Positions 1 through 7,430 of a stretch of 14,014 nucleotides of DNA are shown here, in pieces. Both the position numbers and the translations under genes were made by a program. This DNA is from Candidatus Dormiibacter sp. (GTDB lineage Bacteria; Chloroflexota; Dormibacteria; UBA8260). Under the pieces are notes generated by a model. That model did not search any database and was not told where the DNA came from. It saw only the letters and a program-made list of their open reading frames with translations. Every line of letters begins with the position of its first letter. The first letter of the stretch is position 1. Location: contig JANWHI010000060.1 of NCBI GenBank assembly GCA_025450495.1, positions 1 to 14,014 on the forward strand, written 5' to 3'.

Positions 1-582
1 GCCACCGCTGCCCTGCGGCACCGCGACCTGCCTGCTCCAGTGCACGACGAGCTCGAGGAGGTGGCTGCCGCCTCACGACGGCTGGCGCGGCTGGTCTCCG
101 ACATGCTCGACATGGCTCGCATCGAGGGTGGCGCCATCGACCTGCGTCTCGACCGGGTCGACCTGCGCGAGGCCGTCGACGCCGCGGTCGCGCGGCTACG
201 CCTGGTCAATCCCGAGCGCCGAGTTGAGGTACGCATCGCGCCCGGCACGCCCGAGGTTCGCGCCGACTGGGACCGGCTCGGCCAGGTGATCGACAACCTC
301 CTTGCCAACGCCGATCACTTCGCCCCGCCCGGCACGGCGATCACGGTCGCCGCGGAGCCCAACAGCGGTGACGCGGTCGTGCGCATCGTCGACGAGGGCC
401 CGGGCGTGGCACCCGAGCTCCGCGAGCGGATCTTCGAGCGCTTCGTTCGCGGTACCGGCGGCACCGGGCTGGGCCTGCCGATCGTGCGCGGGTTGGTCAC
501 CGCCCAGGGCGGCAAGGTCTGGCTGGAGGAGTCGGCTCCCGGAGAGGGCGGCCGGTTCGCGTTCTCGCTTCCCAGCGCATGA
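1..582 (+). CDS. Sensor histidine kinase, KdpD-like, C-terminal part (5' end outside window)
   Basis: The frame is open from base 1, so the gene starts upstream of the window; 193 residues are visible. They cover the end of the dimerisation domain and a complete HATPase_c domain. The second helix of the dimerisation domain ends in LVSDMLDMARIEGGAIDL (from about base 94), which closely resembles KdpD. The ATP-binding signatures are all present: N box DNLLANADHFAP (from 292), G1 DEGPGV (from 391), F box IFERF (from 430) and G2 GTGLGLP (from 460). The phospho-accepting His and any sensor domain lie upstream and cannot be judged. The kinase would phosphorylate the response regulator encoded next, whose ATG overlaps this stop codon (ATGA), indicating translational coupling. 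That it senses potassium is inferred from KdpD-like sequence and the downstream kimA; a generic OmpR-family partner kinase remains possible. Confidence 0.93.
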   Translation, partial: ATAALRHRDLPAPVHDELEEVAAASRRLARLVSDMLDMARIEGGAIDLRLDRVDLREAVDAAVARLRLVNPERRVEVRIAPGTPEVRADWDRLGQVIDNLLANADHFAPPGTAITVAAEPNSGDAVVRIVDEGPGVAPELRERIFERFVRGTGGTGLGLPIVRGLVTAQGGKVWLEESAPGEGGRFAFSLPSA

Positions 583-1283
583 TCGAGTCGGCGCGCATCC
601 TGCTCGCTGAGGACGACCGGGCGCTGCGCCAGTCGATCGCCGCAGTGCTTCGTGACAGCGGCTTTGCGGTGGACGCCGTTCCCGACGGCATCCAGGCGGC
701 ACAGCGGCTGCGTGAGGAGCCCTACGACGTGGTCCTCCTCGACATCGGGCTGCCGTTCGTCGACGGCTGGCAGATTCTCCAAGAGGTCGAGGGGCGCCGG
801 CAGCCCTCGGTGATCGTCATCTCGGCGCGGGGCGATGAACGCGACAAGGTCCGCGCGCTCGACCTCGGCGCCGATGACTACCTCACCAAGCCCTTCGGCG
901 CCGACGAGCTGCTCGCCCGGCTGCGAGCCGTGCTGCGACGGGTGCGCAGCCCCGCCAACGCGGGCGTGGTCCGTTGCGCAGCGGTGGTCGTCGACCTCAG
1001 CAGCCGGTCGGTCACGCGCGAGGGCGATGAGGTTCGCCTGTCGCCGACGGAGTGGGTGCTGCTTGCCGAGCTGGCCGCCCACCCAGGGGTGACGCACGAT
1101 CACCGCACCCTCCTGGCGCGGGTCTGGGGACCGGCCTATGTCGGCGATCGCAACTATCTGCGCACCTTCGTCCAGCGTCTGCGGCGCAAGCTGGAGACGG
1201 ATCCGGCCAACCCTGTCATCATCGTGACCGTCGGCCACCAGGGGTACCGGTTCGGCCCGGCCCCGCTGGCCAGGGATCGTTGA
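579..1283 (+). CDS. kdpE: OmpR-family response regulator, KdpE-like
   Basis: A full-length 234-residue two-domain regulator. The receiver domain (about 5-118) has the acidic pocket EDD at 11-13, the phospho-acceptor Asp55 in LLDIGLP, Ser82 and Lys104 in TKPF. The winged-helix DNA-binding domain (about 130-228) ends in NYLRTFVQRLRRKLETDP and a GYRF wing, the form typical of KdpE. The ATG overlaps the kinase stop by four bases. In known systems KdpE activates the kdpFABC potassium pump genes; no kdpFABC genes are in this window, and the next transporter downstream is a KimA-type potassium importer. It is therefore inferred, not shown, that this regulator controls that transporter. Family membership is certain; the KdpE subtype is likely. 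Confidence 0.93.
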   Translation: MIESARILLAEDDRALRQSIAAVLRDSGFAVDAVPDGIQAAQRLREEPYDVVLLDIGLPFVDGWQILQEVEGRRQPSVIVISARGDERDKVRALDLGADDYLTKPFGADELLARLRAVLRRVRSPANAGVVRCAAVVVDLSSRSVTREGDEVRLSPTEWVLLAELAAHPGVTHDHRTLLARVWGPAYVGDRNYLRTFVQRLRRKLETDPANPVIIVTVGHQGYRFGPAPLARDR

Positions 1284-1318
1284 TCGTTCGTTGACGCCGG
1301 CGGCGCGATGCTCGGGCG

Positions 1319-1582
1319 GTGACGAACGGCGACCGCTTCGACCCGGCGAGGCTCTTCGGCTGCGCGGTGGTCAGCGACTCCGGCCGGCGCCTCGGCCGCG
1401 TGATCGCGCTCATCCACCGCGCCGACGGATGCGACGTTCTCGTCGAGCGCCGCCACTGGCTGCGGCACACCGCGCTGCGGCTCGATCTCGACGACCTCGC
1501 GCAGATCGACCGCTCCACGTATCGCCACCGCCCAGCGCTGCACCGCTCGGCCGGCGGCCCCGGCGACGACCGGGTGGCGTGA
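1319..1582 (+). CDS. Small PRC-barrel-like protein
   Basis: An 87-residue ORF with a GTG start, 35 bases after the response regulator. Its stop codon overlaps the GTG start of the potassium transporter (GTGA at 1579-1582). Residues about 10-64 read like a single PRC-barrel: a first strand, a turn with GRRLGRVIAL (22-31), a DVLVE strand (39-43) and a final DLDDLAQID segment (56-64). PRC-barrels are small beta domains found in ribosome maturation factors, photosynthetic reaction centres and many stress-linked proteins; no enzymatic role can be assigned. The last 20 residues are polar and look disordered. The tight overlap with kimA argues that it is really translated. It has no strong Shine-Dalgarno sequence, so the exact start is uncertain. 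Confidence 0.62.
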   Translation: MTNGDRFDPARLFGCAVVSDSGRRLGRVIALIHRADGCDVLVERRHWLRHTALRLDLDDLAQIDRSTYRHRPALHRSAGGPGDDRVA

Positions 1583-3765
1583 CCAACGACGCTCCGCCGC
1601 TGCCCCCGGTGGTCCTGCCCGACGAGGAGGTTGCGGCTCTGCACGCCGCTGGGGAGTCGTGGGAGACGCTGCCGCGGGCCTCGGCCGACTCCGCCCTGTG
1701 GCCGATCTCCCCCGACCTGGTCAGCGTCGAGCACCGCGGCGCCCTCCCCGACGCCCGATACGTGCGCGTCGTCCGGGCGCGGCGCGGCGGCTTCGATCAT
1801 GTCGCGCCGGGGCTGCTCCAGGCCACCACCCGCACCGCACTCCCCAGCGGGGCGGCGGCCCGCGTTCGTGGCCGCGTGCGCAACGCTCTGATCGGGTCGC
1901 CGCTGAGCACCGATCAGCGTGTGCACGAGCGGCTCACCAAGGTCAAGGCGCTCGCGGTGCTCTCCTCGGACGCACTCTCGTCGGTGGCCTATGCCAGCGA
2001 GCAGATCCTCATCGTGCTAGTCCTTGCCGGTGCGGCTGCGCTGGGCGCGTCCCTGGCGATCATGGCCGCGATCGTCGTGCTGCTCGTCTTCGTGGTGCTC
2101 AGCTACCGGCAGACGATCAAGGCGTACCCCAAGGGCGGCGGCTCGTACATCGTCGCCAAGGACAACCTCGGGCCGTTGTCCGGCCTGGTCGCCGCCGCCG
2201 CGCTGATGACCGACTACGTGCTGACGGTGGCGGTCTCGGTGGCCAGCGGCGTCGACCAGATCCAGAGCGCGATCCCGTCCATCGTCAACCAACGCGTCAC
2301 CATCTCAGTGGTGCTGATCGCCCTGATCATGGTCGGCAACCTCCGTGGCATCCGCGAGTCCGGGTCCATCTTCGCCGCGCCGACCTACCTGTTCATCGGT
2401 GCGATGCTCGCCATGATCATCACCCTGGTCGTCCGCGGCGCCACCGGCTCGATGCTGCCTGCGACCGAGACCGCGGCCATCCACGGCACCGAGAGCATCA
2501 CCATCTTCCTGGTCCTCCGCGCCTTCGCGTCGGGCTGCACCGCGCTCACCGGGATCGAGGCGATCAGCGACGGCGTCCCCGCCTTCAAGCCACCCGAATG
2601 GCGCAACGCCCGCATCACGCTGACCGTCATGGGGCTGATCCTGGCCACCATGTTCATCGGGATCACAGTGGCGACGCAGCAGCTCGGACTCGGTCCCTTC
2701 GACCCCTCACACCCCAGCTGCGCCACCGTGGCCGCGGGCAACGAGTGCTCCTACCAGAGCGTCATCGCCCAGCTCGCGGTGCACGCGTTTGGCAGCGCCT
2801 CGGTGATGTTCGTGGTGGTGGCTGTGGCGACGACCCTGATCCTCATCCTCGCCGCCAACACGTCGTTCTCCGACTTCCCGCGCCTTCTCTTCTTCCTGGC
2901 GCGCGACGACTACGCACCGCACCAGTTCGGACGCCTCGGCGATCGCCTCGCCTACAGCAACGGCATCCTCGCCCTGGGCATGCTCGCCATCCTGCTGGAG
3001 GTGATCTTCGGCGCCAGGGTCGACGCCCTGATCCCGCTGTACGCAGTCGGCGTCTTTCTCGCATTCACCATGTCGCAGGCCGGCATGGTGGTGCGCTGGC
3101 TGCGCCGGCGCGAAGCTGGATGGCGCCGTGGTCTGCCGCTGAACTTCATCGGCATGTGCCTCACCGGCGCGGTCTTCCTCGTGTTCGGTGCGTCCAAGCT
3201 GCTCGAGGGCGCGTGGGTTGTGCTGTTCATCATCCCCACCCTGGTGATGGTGTTCCGGTCGATCCACCGCCACTACGGTGACGTCGCGGTGCAGGTGGAG
3301 GCGGACACCTCAGCACGGCCCATCGCTGTCCACGCGACCTTCATCGTGCCGATCACCGACCTCAACGGCATCGCCTTCGAGTCCCTGGCGATGGCGCGCT
3401 CGTTCTCGCCGACGGTCATCGCCGTCCACGTCTGCGACGACCCCGAGCACATCGCCCAGCTCCGCGCCAAGTGGGATGCCTGGGGCAACCACGTGCCCCT
3501 GACGATCATCGACACACCCTACCGTTCCTACATCCGCCCGCTGCTCGCGTACCTCGACGCCATCGACCGCCAGCGGCCCGACGACACGCTGGTGGTGGTC
3601 GTGCCGGAGATCGTGCTCGACCGCTGGTGGCACAACCTCTTGCACAACCAGACCGCCCTGCGCCTCAAGGCGGCGCTGTTGTTCCGCCGCCGCACCGTGG
3701 TGATGAACGTGCCGTACCATATCGAGCCGCGACCCTCGCGGCGCGAGGACAGGGACGCGATCTAG
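1579..3765 (+). CDS. kimA: KimA/YdaO-type potassium transporter (APC/KUP superfamily) with N-terminal extension
   Basis: A 728-residue membrane transporter. From residue about 104 to the end it follows Bacillus subtilis KimA closely: LTKVKALAVLSSDALSSVAY (119-138), AYPKGGGSYIVAKDNLG (182-198), TDYVLTVAVS (211-220), SGCTALTGIEAIS (318-330), LAANTSF (424-430) and IPLYAVGVF (485-493). Residues I recall as lining the KimA potassium path appear conserved: Asp131, Tyr138, Asp212, Thr216, Ser220, Thr324, Glu327 and Tyr488. About twelve membrane segments span 125-560. A soluble C-terminal domain follows (about 580-715, ending WWHNLLHNQTALRLK and VPYH). In KimA this cytosolic part is where c-di-AMP inhibits uptake. 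The first 100 residues are an extension absent from B. subtilis KimA. The frame is open upstream to 1291, but the GTG at 1579 is preferred because it overlaps the preceding stop. Likely role: proton-coupled potassium uptake. Confidence 0.92.
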   Translation: MTNDAPPLPPVVLPDEEVAALHAAGESWETLPRASADSALWPISPDLVSVEHRGALPDARYVRVVRARRGGFDHVAPGLLQATTRTALPSGAAARVRGRVRNALIGSPLSTDQRVHERLTKVKALAVLSSDALSSVAYASEQILIVLVLAGAAALGASLAIMAAIVVLLVFVVLSYRQTIKAYPKGGGSYIVAKDNLGPLSGLVAAAALMTDYVLTVAVSVASGVDQIQSAIPSIVNQRVTISVVLIALIMVGNLRGIRESGSIFAAPTYLFIGAMLAMIITLVVRGATGSMLPATETAAIHGTESITIFLVLRAFASGCTALTGIEAISDGVPAFKPPEWRNARITLTVMGLILATMFIGITVATQQLGLGPFDPSHPSCATVAAGNECSYQSVIAQLAVHAFGSASVMFVVVAVATTLILILAANTSFSDFPRLLFFLARDDYAPHQFGRLGDRLAYSNGILALGMLAILLEVIFGARVDALIPLYAVGVFLAFTMSQAGMVVRWLRRREAGWRRGLPLNFIGMCLTGAVFLVFGASKLLEGAWVVLFIIPTLVMVFRSIHRHYGDVAVQVEADTSARPIAVHATFIVPITDLNGIAFESLAMARSFSPTVIAVHVCDDPEHIAQLRAKWDAWGNHVPLTIIDTPYRSYIRPLLAYLDAIDRQRPDDTLVVVVPEIVLDRWWHNLLHNQTALRLKAALLFRRRTVVMNVPYHIEPRPSRREDRDAI

Positions 3766-3766
3766 C

Positions 3767-5461
3767 TCAGCACTGGCGGGTGCCGATCACCGACGGGCCG
3801 GACACCTGGTTGGCCGAGACGAGGTGGTTGCCGAACGGGCTCGGGTTGCTGGGATCGCCGTAGATGGTGCCGGCGTTGTCATCCGCGTATCCGATGTGCG
3901 CACACCCGGTGGTCGGGTCGATCGTCTCCTGGTCGAAGTCGAGTAGGTGGCGCGGGTCCGGCATGCCGTTGGCGCCGGGGACGCACGCGATCCCCAGGTT
4001 GCAGATGTCGCCCCAGTGCATCGGCGTGGTGGTGGCCTGCACCCGCGTCCACGCTGCACGTGCAGGAGCGTTGCCGAGGTTCAGCGACTGCGAGGTCATC
4101 AGGTTCCAGTGGCATCGGGGCGGGTAGTTGGGGTTGCTGCCCGAAGGTCCGCCACAGCCCAGGGGCATGAACTTGCCGAGGGCATCGGTCGGATCGATCT
4201 CGTCGGTGTGGAGGTACGAGACGTCCACCTTGCCCGGGTCGCCCGCCGCGATGGTGGGAAACACGTCCGTGCCCGTCTCGGTCGCAGGGTTGGCCCGGTA
4301 CGCAACCGCCGCGCTGCCGGGCGGGTCGGGGAGCTTGCCGCCGCCGCCGTCCCAGGTGCTGCCGCCATCGCGCGACCAGACGACGTACATGTTGTAGCCG
4401 CACGTCTTGTCGGCCTGCACGGTCCCTGCCGCCGACTCCGCCGCGCAGATCGCAGGGTCCTGGTTGGGCGCCTGCGAGTCGAAGCCGATGTAGGGATTCC
4501 CCAGCCTGTCCAGGGTGAAGGCGACGAACGGCGTCGACATGTCGTGGCCGATCCCCGAGTCGAAGGCCATGTGCGGGCTCCAGGTCACCCCGCCATCGTC
4601 AGAGTACGCCACCCACGCGGTGTGGAACGACTGCACCATGGTGATGTTGCACCCGGTGGCGTCCTGCGCCAGGTCCGATGCGATCCAGGCCACGAAGATC
4701 CGTCCGCCGTGGGGCTTTCCCGGCGGCACGATGCCCACCCCGGCCGGCACGGTGTTGCAGAAGGTGTAGCCCTCGGCGGTCACCGTCCCGTTCGGGTTGT
4801 TGGTGACACCGTTGGACAGAACTTCACGCGCTGTGCCGAACGTGGCCCCTCCATCGGTGGAGATGTTCACCCAGATGTGGCTCGGCCCGTAGAAATCGTG
4901 GTACATGAGCACGACCTCGGCGTGGGCGGTGTTGGTGGACGGAGGCACGCCCGTGATCGACGAGGCCACCCACTGCCGGTCGACGCCGAAGGGGTTGCAG
5001 CTGGTGGAGCACGAGCCGCCGGTGGTGGCGTTGTTGCCGTACTTCCACGAGCAGCCGGTTGTGCAGGTGCTGATCGTCGGTGCGGTCGACTTCCAGACGT
5101 CGGCCTGAAGGGGTGCGCTGCCCACCGTCGTGCTGGCGAGGTTGCACCAGTAGAGCGAGTTGGCCTGGTCGGTGTTGAGGCAGTCGTCGCCGCTGTTGTT
5201 GTCAGGCGACTGGATGTTGGCCCAGGTGGCGCCGCCATTGGTCGACCGGTAGGTCTGCGGACCGCTCGGGGTGGTGTCGTAGAGAACCCCACGGCTGTCT
5301 GAGGTGATCGACGGCTCGCCACCGAAGGCACCGACCGTCGAGAGCGTGAATGCCGGAGGCCTGGTCACCCGGGCAGCGGCCGGTGAGCTGAGCATTCCCC
5401 CAGCGAGAGCGCCGACGGCAGCCAGGGCGAGCAAGCCCCTGCGGGCACGACTGTTGACCAT
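3767..5461 (-). CDS. Secreted cysteine-rich Asp-box (BNR/sialidase-fold) beta-propeller protein
   Basis: 564 residues from the ATG at 5461, chosen because a strong Shine-Dalgarno run lies just upstream and a signal peptide starts immediately. The signal peptide has a basic RARRG, a hydrophobic run over 9-24 and a likely cleavage after SPAAA (residue 30). Four Asp-boxes are visible: STNGGATW (73-80), STDGGATF (201-208), SDDGGVTW (287-294) and SRDGGSTW (363-370). This is the hallmark of sialidase-type beta-propellers and BNR proteins. There are 16 cysteines after the signal peptide, an even number suggesting disulfides in an exported protein. I do not see the arginine triad of true sialidases clearly, so enzymatic activity is not claimed; binding or glycan-related roles are possible. 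Its stop lies one base past the kimA stop on the opposite strand. It is divergent from the Big-1 protein gene. Confidence 0.87.
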   Translation of the reverse strand: MVNSRARRGLLALAAVGALAGGMLSSPAAARVTRPPAFTLSTVGAFGGEPSITSDSRGVLYDTTPSGPQTYRSTNGGATWANIQSPDNNSGDDCLNTDQANSLYWCNLASTTVGSAPLQADVWKSTAPTISTCTTGCSWKYGNNATTGGSCSTSCNPFGVDRQWVASSITGVPPSTNTAHAEVVLMYHDFYGPSHIWVNISTDGGATFGTAREVLSNGVTNNPNGTVTAEGYTFCNTVPAGVGIVPPGKPHGGRIFVAWIASDLAQDATGCNITMVQSFHTAWVAYSDDGGVTWSPHMAFDSGIGHDMSTPFVAFTLDRLGNPYIGFDSQAPNQDPAICAAESAAGTVQADKTCGYNMYVVWSRDGGSTWDGGGGKLPDPPGSAAVAYRANPATETGTDVFPTIAAGDPGKVDVSYLHTDEIDPTDALGKFMPLGCGGPSGSNPNYPPRCHWNLMTSQSLNLGNAPARAAWTRVQATTTPMHWGDICNLGIACVPGANGMPDPRHLLDFDQETIDPTTGCAHIGYADDNAGTIYGDPSNPSPFGNHLVSANQVSGPSVIGTRQC

Positions 5462-5464
5462 GAT

Positions 5465-5476
5465 CCCTTCCCTTCC
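5465..5476 (-). promoter_or_regulatory. Shine-Dalgarno region that fixes the start of the Asp-box protein
   Basis: On the minus strand this reads GGAAGGGAAGGG, ending three bases before the ATG at 5461. It supports starting there, right at the signal peptide, rather than at the upstream in-frame codon at 5527, which would place 22 extra residues before it. Confidence 0.6.
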
Positions 5477-5549
5477 TGTGATCCGGGCCGCTCCCGGCAC
5501 AAATCCCACCAGCGACTCTATCAACACCGTCCCTCACAGGTCTGGCGCG

Positions 5550-5579
5550 TTGGAGATGTTTGCTGGGATCAGATATCCT
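5550..5579 (+). promoter_or_regulatory. Candidate promoter of the Big-1 protein gene
   Basis: TTGGAG at 5550-5555 and TATCCT at 5574-5579 are separated by 18 bases and lie 33 bases upstream of the GTG at 5613. The -35 match is weak (TTG only). It is offered because this 150-base gap must hold the start of at least this transcript, and the divergent Asp-box gene also needs a promoter here. Confidence 0.28.
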
Positions 5580-5612
5580 TCCTGGCCGGGGCGGTCGGGT
5601 GGGGGAAAGGCA

Positions 5613-6425
5613 GTGGCGCAGAGGGATCGAGCGGCGGCCGTGCTGTCATTGGGCGTGCTTGCTGCCGCCCTGCTCGCCGGCAGGGCTCCGCTCGCGATGG
5701 CGACGGATCTCCCGGCGGGAATCGCTCAGACCGTCAGCGCCTGCTTTGGCACCGGCAAGCAGATCGTCGAGATGATGAGTCCTTCATCGATCACCGCTGA
5801 TGGCGCCTCGACGTCGACGGCCACGGCGACCGTGACCGAGACAGGCGGGATGCCGTGCGCCGGCCAGCAGGTGACCTTCAGCAGCACAGACCCCAGCCAG
5901 GGCGTCGGCGCCACCGTCGACCACGGGGACGGCACCTACACCGCCGCGGTCACCTCATCGAAAACCGCGGATCAGGCCACCATCACCGCCCGGCTCACCG
6001 TGCTGGACCGCGACCCGCCGCCCGCCACCGTGTTTGTGACCGCCACCGCCGCGCTGACCCAGAGCGCAGGTCCGGCCACCAACATCGCGTTGCTGTTGTC
6101 GGCCACCAACGTGCCGGCCGACGGCACCTCGACGCTGACGGGAACGGCCCTGCTCACCGACGCCAATGGCAACGCGGTGCTGAGTCACATGATCACCTTC
6201 TCCACCACCGATGTGGGCGATCGGTTCAGTGCGGTGGACGGGCATGGCGATGGCACCTACACGGTCACCATCACGTCATCGACAACGCCGAGCGCTGCCA
6301 TGATATCCGCCATCGACGCCTCGGCAGGCCCGAACCTCACCGCTCGCGCGCCACTGACGGAGTCCGCCGTCAGCGTCACAGTCCCGGCCGCCGGTTCCGC
6401 GAGGGCACCGCCCGGTGACCCCTAG
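5613..6425 (+). CDS. Secreted protein with two Big-1 (invasin-type Ig-like) domains
   Basis: 270 residues from GTG at 5613. This start has the purine-rich GGGGGAAAGG just upstream and places a signal peptide at the N-terminus (hydrophobic stretch 8-22, probable cleavage after LAMA, residue 30). An in-frame ATG at 5556 would add a 19-residue prefix and is less likely. Two Ig-like domains follow at about 56-132 and 160-250. Each ends in the same signature: DHGDGTYTAAVTSS (103-116) and GHGDGTYTVTITSS (210-223). Each begins with an ADG(A/T)ST strand (62-67 and 169-174). This is the pattern of bacterial Ig domain 1, found in invasin/intimin and in many surface proteins. There is no membrane anchor, LPXTG motif or catalytic domain, so it looks like a secreted or wall-associated binding protein. 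The stop overlaps the convergent LysE-type gene by four bases. Confidence 0.8.
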   Translation: MAQRDRAAAVLSLGVLAAALLAGRAPLAMATDLPAGIAQTVSACFGTGKQIVEMMSPSSITADGASTSTATATVTETGGMPCAGQQVTFSSTDPSQGVGATVDHGDGTYTAAVTSSKTADQATITARLTVLDRDPPPATVFVTATAALTQSAGPATNIALLLSATNVPADGTSTLTGTALLTDANGNAVLSHMITFSTTDVGDRFSAVDGHGDGTYTVTITSSTTPSAAMISAIDASAGPNLTARAPLTESAVSVTVPAAGSARAPPGDP

Positions 6426-7060
6426 CGCGCATCCACCGCGACGCGTACGCCGAGCGCAATCAGCACCGCCCCGGTGGCCGCCTGCATGGCGCGACGAACC
6501 CGCGGACGCAGCAGCACCTCCCCCGCCCAGCTCACCACGACGCAGTACAGCGACAGCCAGGCCAGCGTGAGCACAGCGAAGATCAGGCCGAAGCTGGCAA
6601 GTGGGATGAAGGTCGCATGCGCGGTCCCCACCACCTGGGGCAGCACGCCGGTGAAGTACGCCGCCATCTTGGGATTGGCGAGGTTGCTGATCACTCCTTG
6701 ACGGAATGCCAACCGTGACGAGGTCGACGATGTGACGGCTGTGCCGGCGTCGCTGTCCAGCGTGTGGCCAGGTCGCATCACCTTCCACAGCGCCGTCGCC
6801 CCGAGGAGGGCGAGATATGCGGCTCCGGCGAACTTGACCGCCAGAAAGGCCGGCCGCGACGCGGTCAGCAGCGCCGCGAGCCCCGCACTCGTCGCCAGCG
6901 CCCATGCCGCCTGTCCCGTCGACACACCGAGCGCGGTGAACATTCCAGCGCGACGGTCGCCGAACAACACGTTGCGGATTGTCAGGGCGGTGTCGGGCCC
7001 CGGGGTCATGATCACCAGCGCGGACACCACCAAGAAGGGCAGCACGGTTGTCAGGCCCAT
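6422..7060 (-). CDS. LysE/RhtB-family amino acid exporter
   Basis: A 212-residue membrane protein of normal family length. The N-terminal helix runs into the diagnostic PGPD motif (20-23: MTPGPDTALTIRNVLFGDRRAG). It continues with the ALGVSTGQAAWALA helix (43-56), the KFAGAAYLALLGATAL helix (76-91) and the FRQGVISNLANPKMAAYF segment (119-136), all characteristic of LysE/RhtB/CmaU transporters, with about six membrane spans. The family exports amino acids or small metabolites such as lysine, homoserine, threonine or leucine; the substrate cannot be read from sequence. The hydrophilic stretch at about 96-118 is a cytoplasmic loop. It is transcribed toward the Big-1 gene and overlaps its end by four bases, leaving no room for an intrinsic terminator. 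The aromatic genes lie next door; export of an aromatic product would be speculation. Confidence 0.9.
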   Translation of the reverse strand: MGLTTVLPFLVVSALVIMTPGPDTALTIRNVLFGDRRAGMFTALGVSTGQAAWALATSAGLAALLTASRPAFLAVKFAGAAYLALLGATALWKVMRPGHTLDSDAGTAVTSSTSSRLAFRQGVISNLANPKMAAYFTGVLPQVVGTAHATFIPLASFGLIFAVLTLAWLSLYCVVVSWAGEVLLRPRVRRAMQAATGAVLIALGVRVAVDAR

Positions 7061-7101
7061 TCAGTCACCGCAAGCAAGGATCTCGGTCAACATGCCACCT
7101 G

Positions 7102-7411
7102 ATGGATGATGACACCGGCGCCGATCGGGCGGGACAGGTCGCCCCGGCGCACACCTTCCGGCCCACACCCAGCAGCTGGTTCACGGTCTTCGCCGAGCGA
7201 CGCGACGACGAGTCGATGCATCCGACGTGCCTGCTCATTCCCTCGATGGACGTCGGTGACCTGCTCATCGACCACGCCGGCGAGCGGTCCTTCACCTGGG
7301 ATCCCGACAGCACGCGACGCGACGCCTCGGTGGCGCCGTACCATACCGGCGGCCGACCTCGCGGGTCGTCTTGCAACTTTTCCGGAGTGGGCGCGGCCTT
7401 CTGACCGATGA
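7102..7411 (+). pseudogene. Probable frameshifted gene remnant, unrecognised protein
   Basis: The 370 bases between the LysE-type gene and the aromatic fusion hold no intact recognisable gene. A frame starting at ATG 7102 encodes a natural-looking sequence: SSWFTVFAERRDDE, then TCLLIPSMDVGDLLIDHAG, then a WDPDSTRRDASVAPY segment. After base 7341 this frame turns into low-quality Gly/Arg/Ser sequence and stops at 7404. The frame that differs by one base continues naturally from 7343 as IPAADLAGRLATFPEWARP and stops at 7411. Joining the two across one extra base near 7342 gives a plausible single protein of about 100 residues. I do not recognise it; the LLIPS segment faintly recalls PD-(D/E)XK-type nuclease-like proteins, without real support. 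It could also be two chance frames or one sequencing error. Confidence 0.4.
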
Positions 7412-7415
7412 CCCG

Positions 7416-7421
7416 TAGACT
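7416..7421 (+). promoter_or_regulatory. Candidate -10 element for a leaderless aromatic fusion mRNA
   Basis: TAGACT fits the TANNNT form of a -10 box and sits nine bases before the GTG start at 7431. There is no Shine-Dalgarno sequence between them. This arrangement is typical of leaderless transcripts, where transcription starts at or next to the start codon. No good -35 box is visible at the expected distance. Confidence 0.33.
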
Positions 7422-7430
7422 GCCACGAAC

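Noticed and set aside
1291..1578. Upstream part of the kimA frame, open from 1291, giving an 824-residue protein
   Set aside because: It is Arg/Pro-rich shadow sequence opposite a better PRC-barrel-like frame; the GTG at 1579 with a GTGA overlap is the natural start.
1284..1578. Search for a c-di-AMP (ydaO-type) riboswitch before kimA
   Set aside because: The only non-coding gap is 35 bases and kimA overlaps the preceding ORF, so there is no leader to hold it.
3734..3748. CCTCGC-GGC-GCGAGG hairpin near the end of kimA as a terminator
   Set aside because: It lies inside the coding region, 14 bases before the stop, with no T-run on either strand.
3947..5302. Plus-strand frame of 451 codons opposite the Asp-box gene
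   Set aside because: Composition is Val/Gly/Arg/His-rich as expected from antisense of a secreted protein in high-GC DNA; no motif.
3767..5461. Calling the Asp-box protein a true sialidase
   Set aside because: Asp-boxes occur in many non-sialidase propellers, and the arginine triad and nucleophile could not be identified.
5483..5497. CCGGG-CCGCT-CCCGG inverted repeat in the leader of the Asp-box gene
   Set aside because: Short, and expected by chance in such GC-rich DNA; no competing pairing or conserved motif seen.
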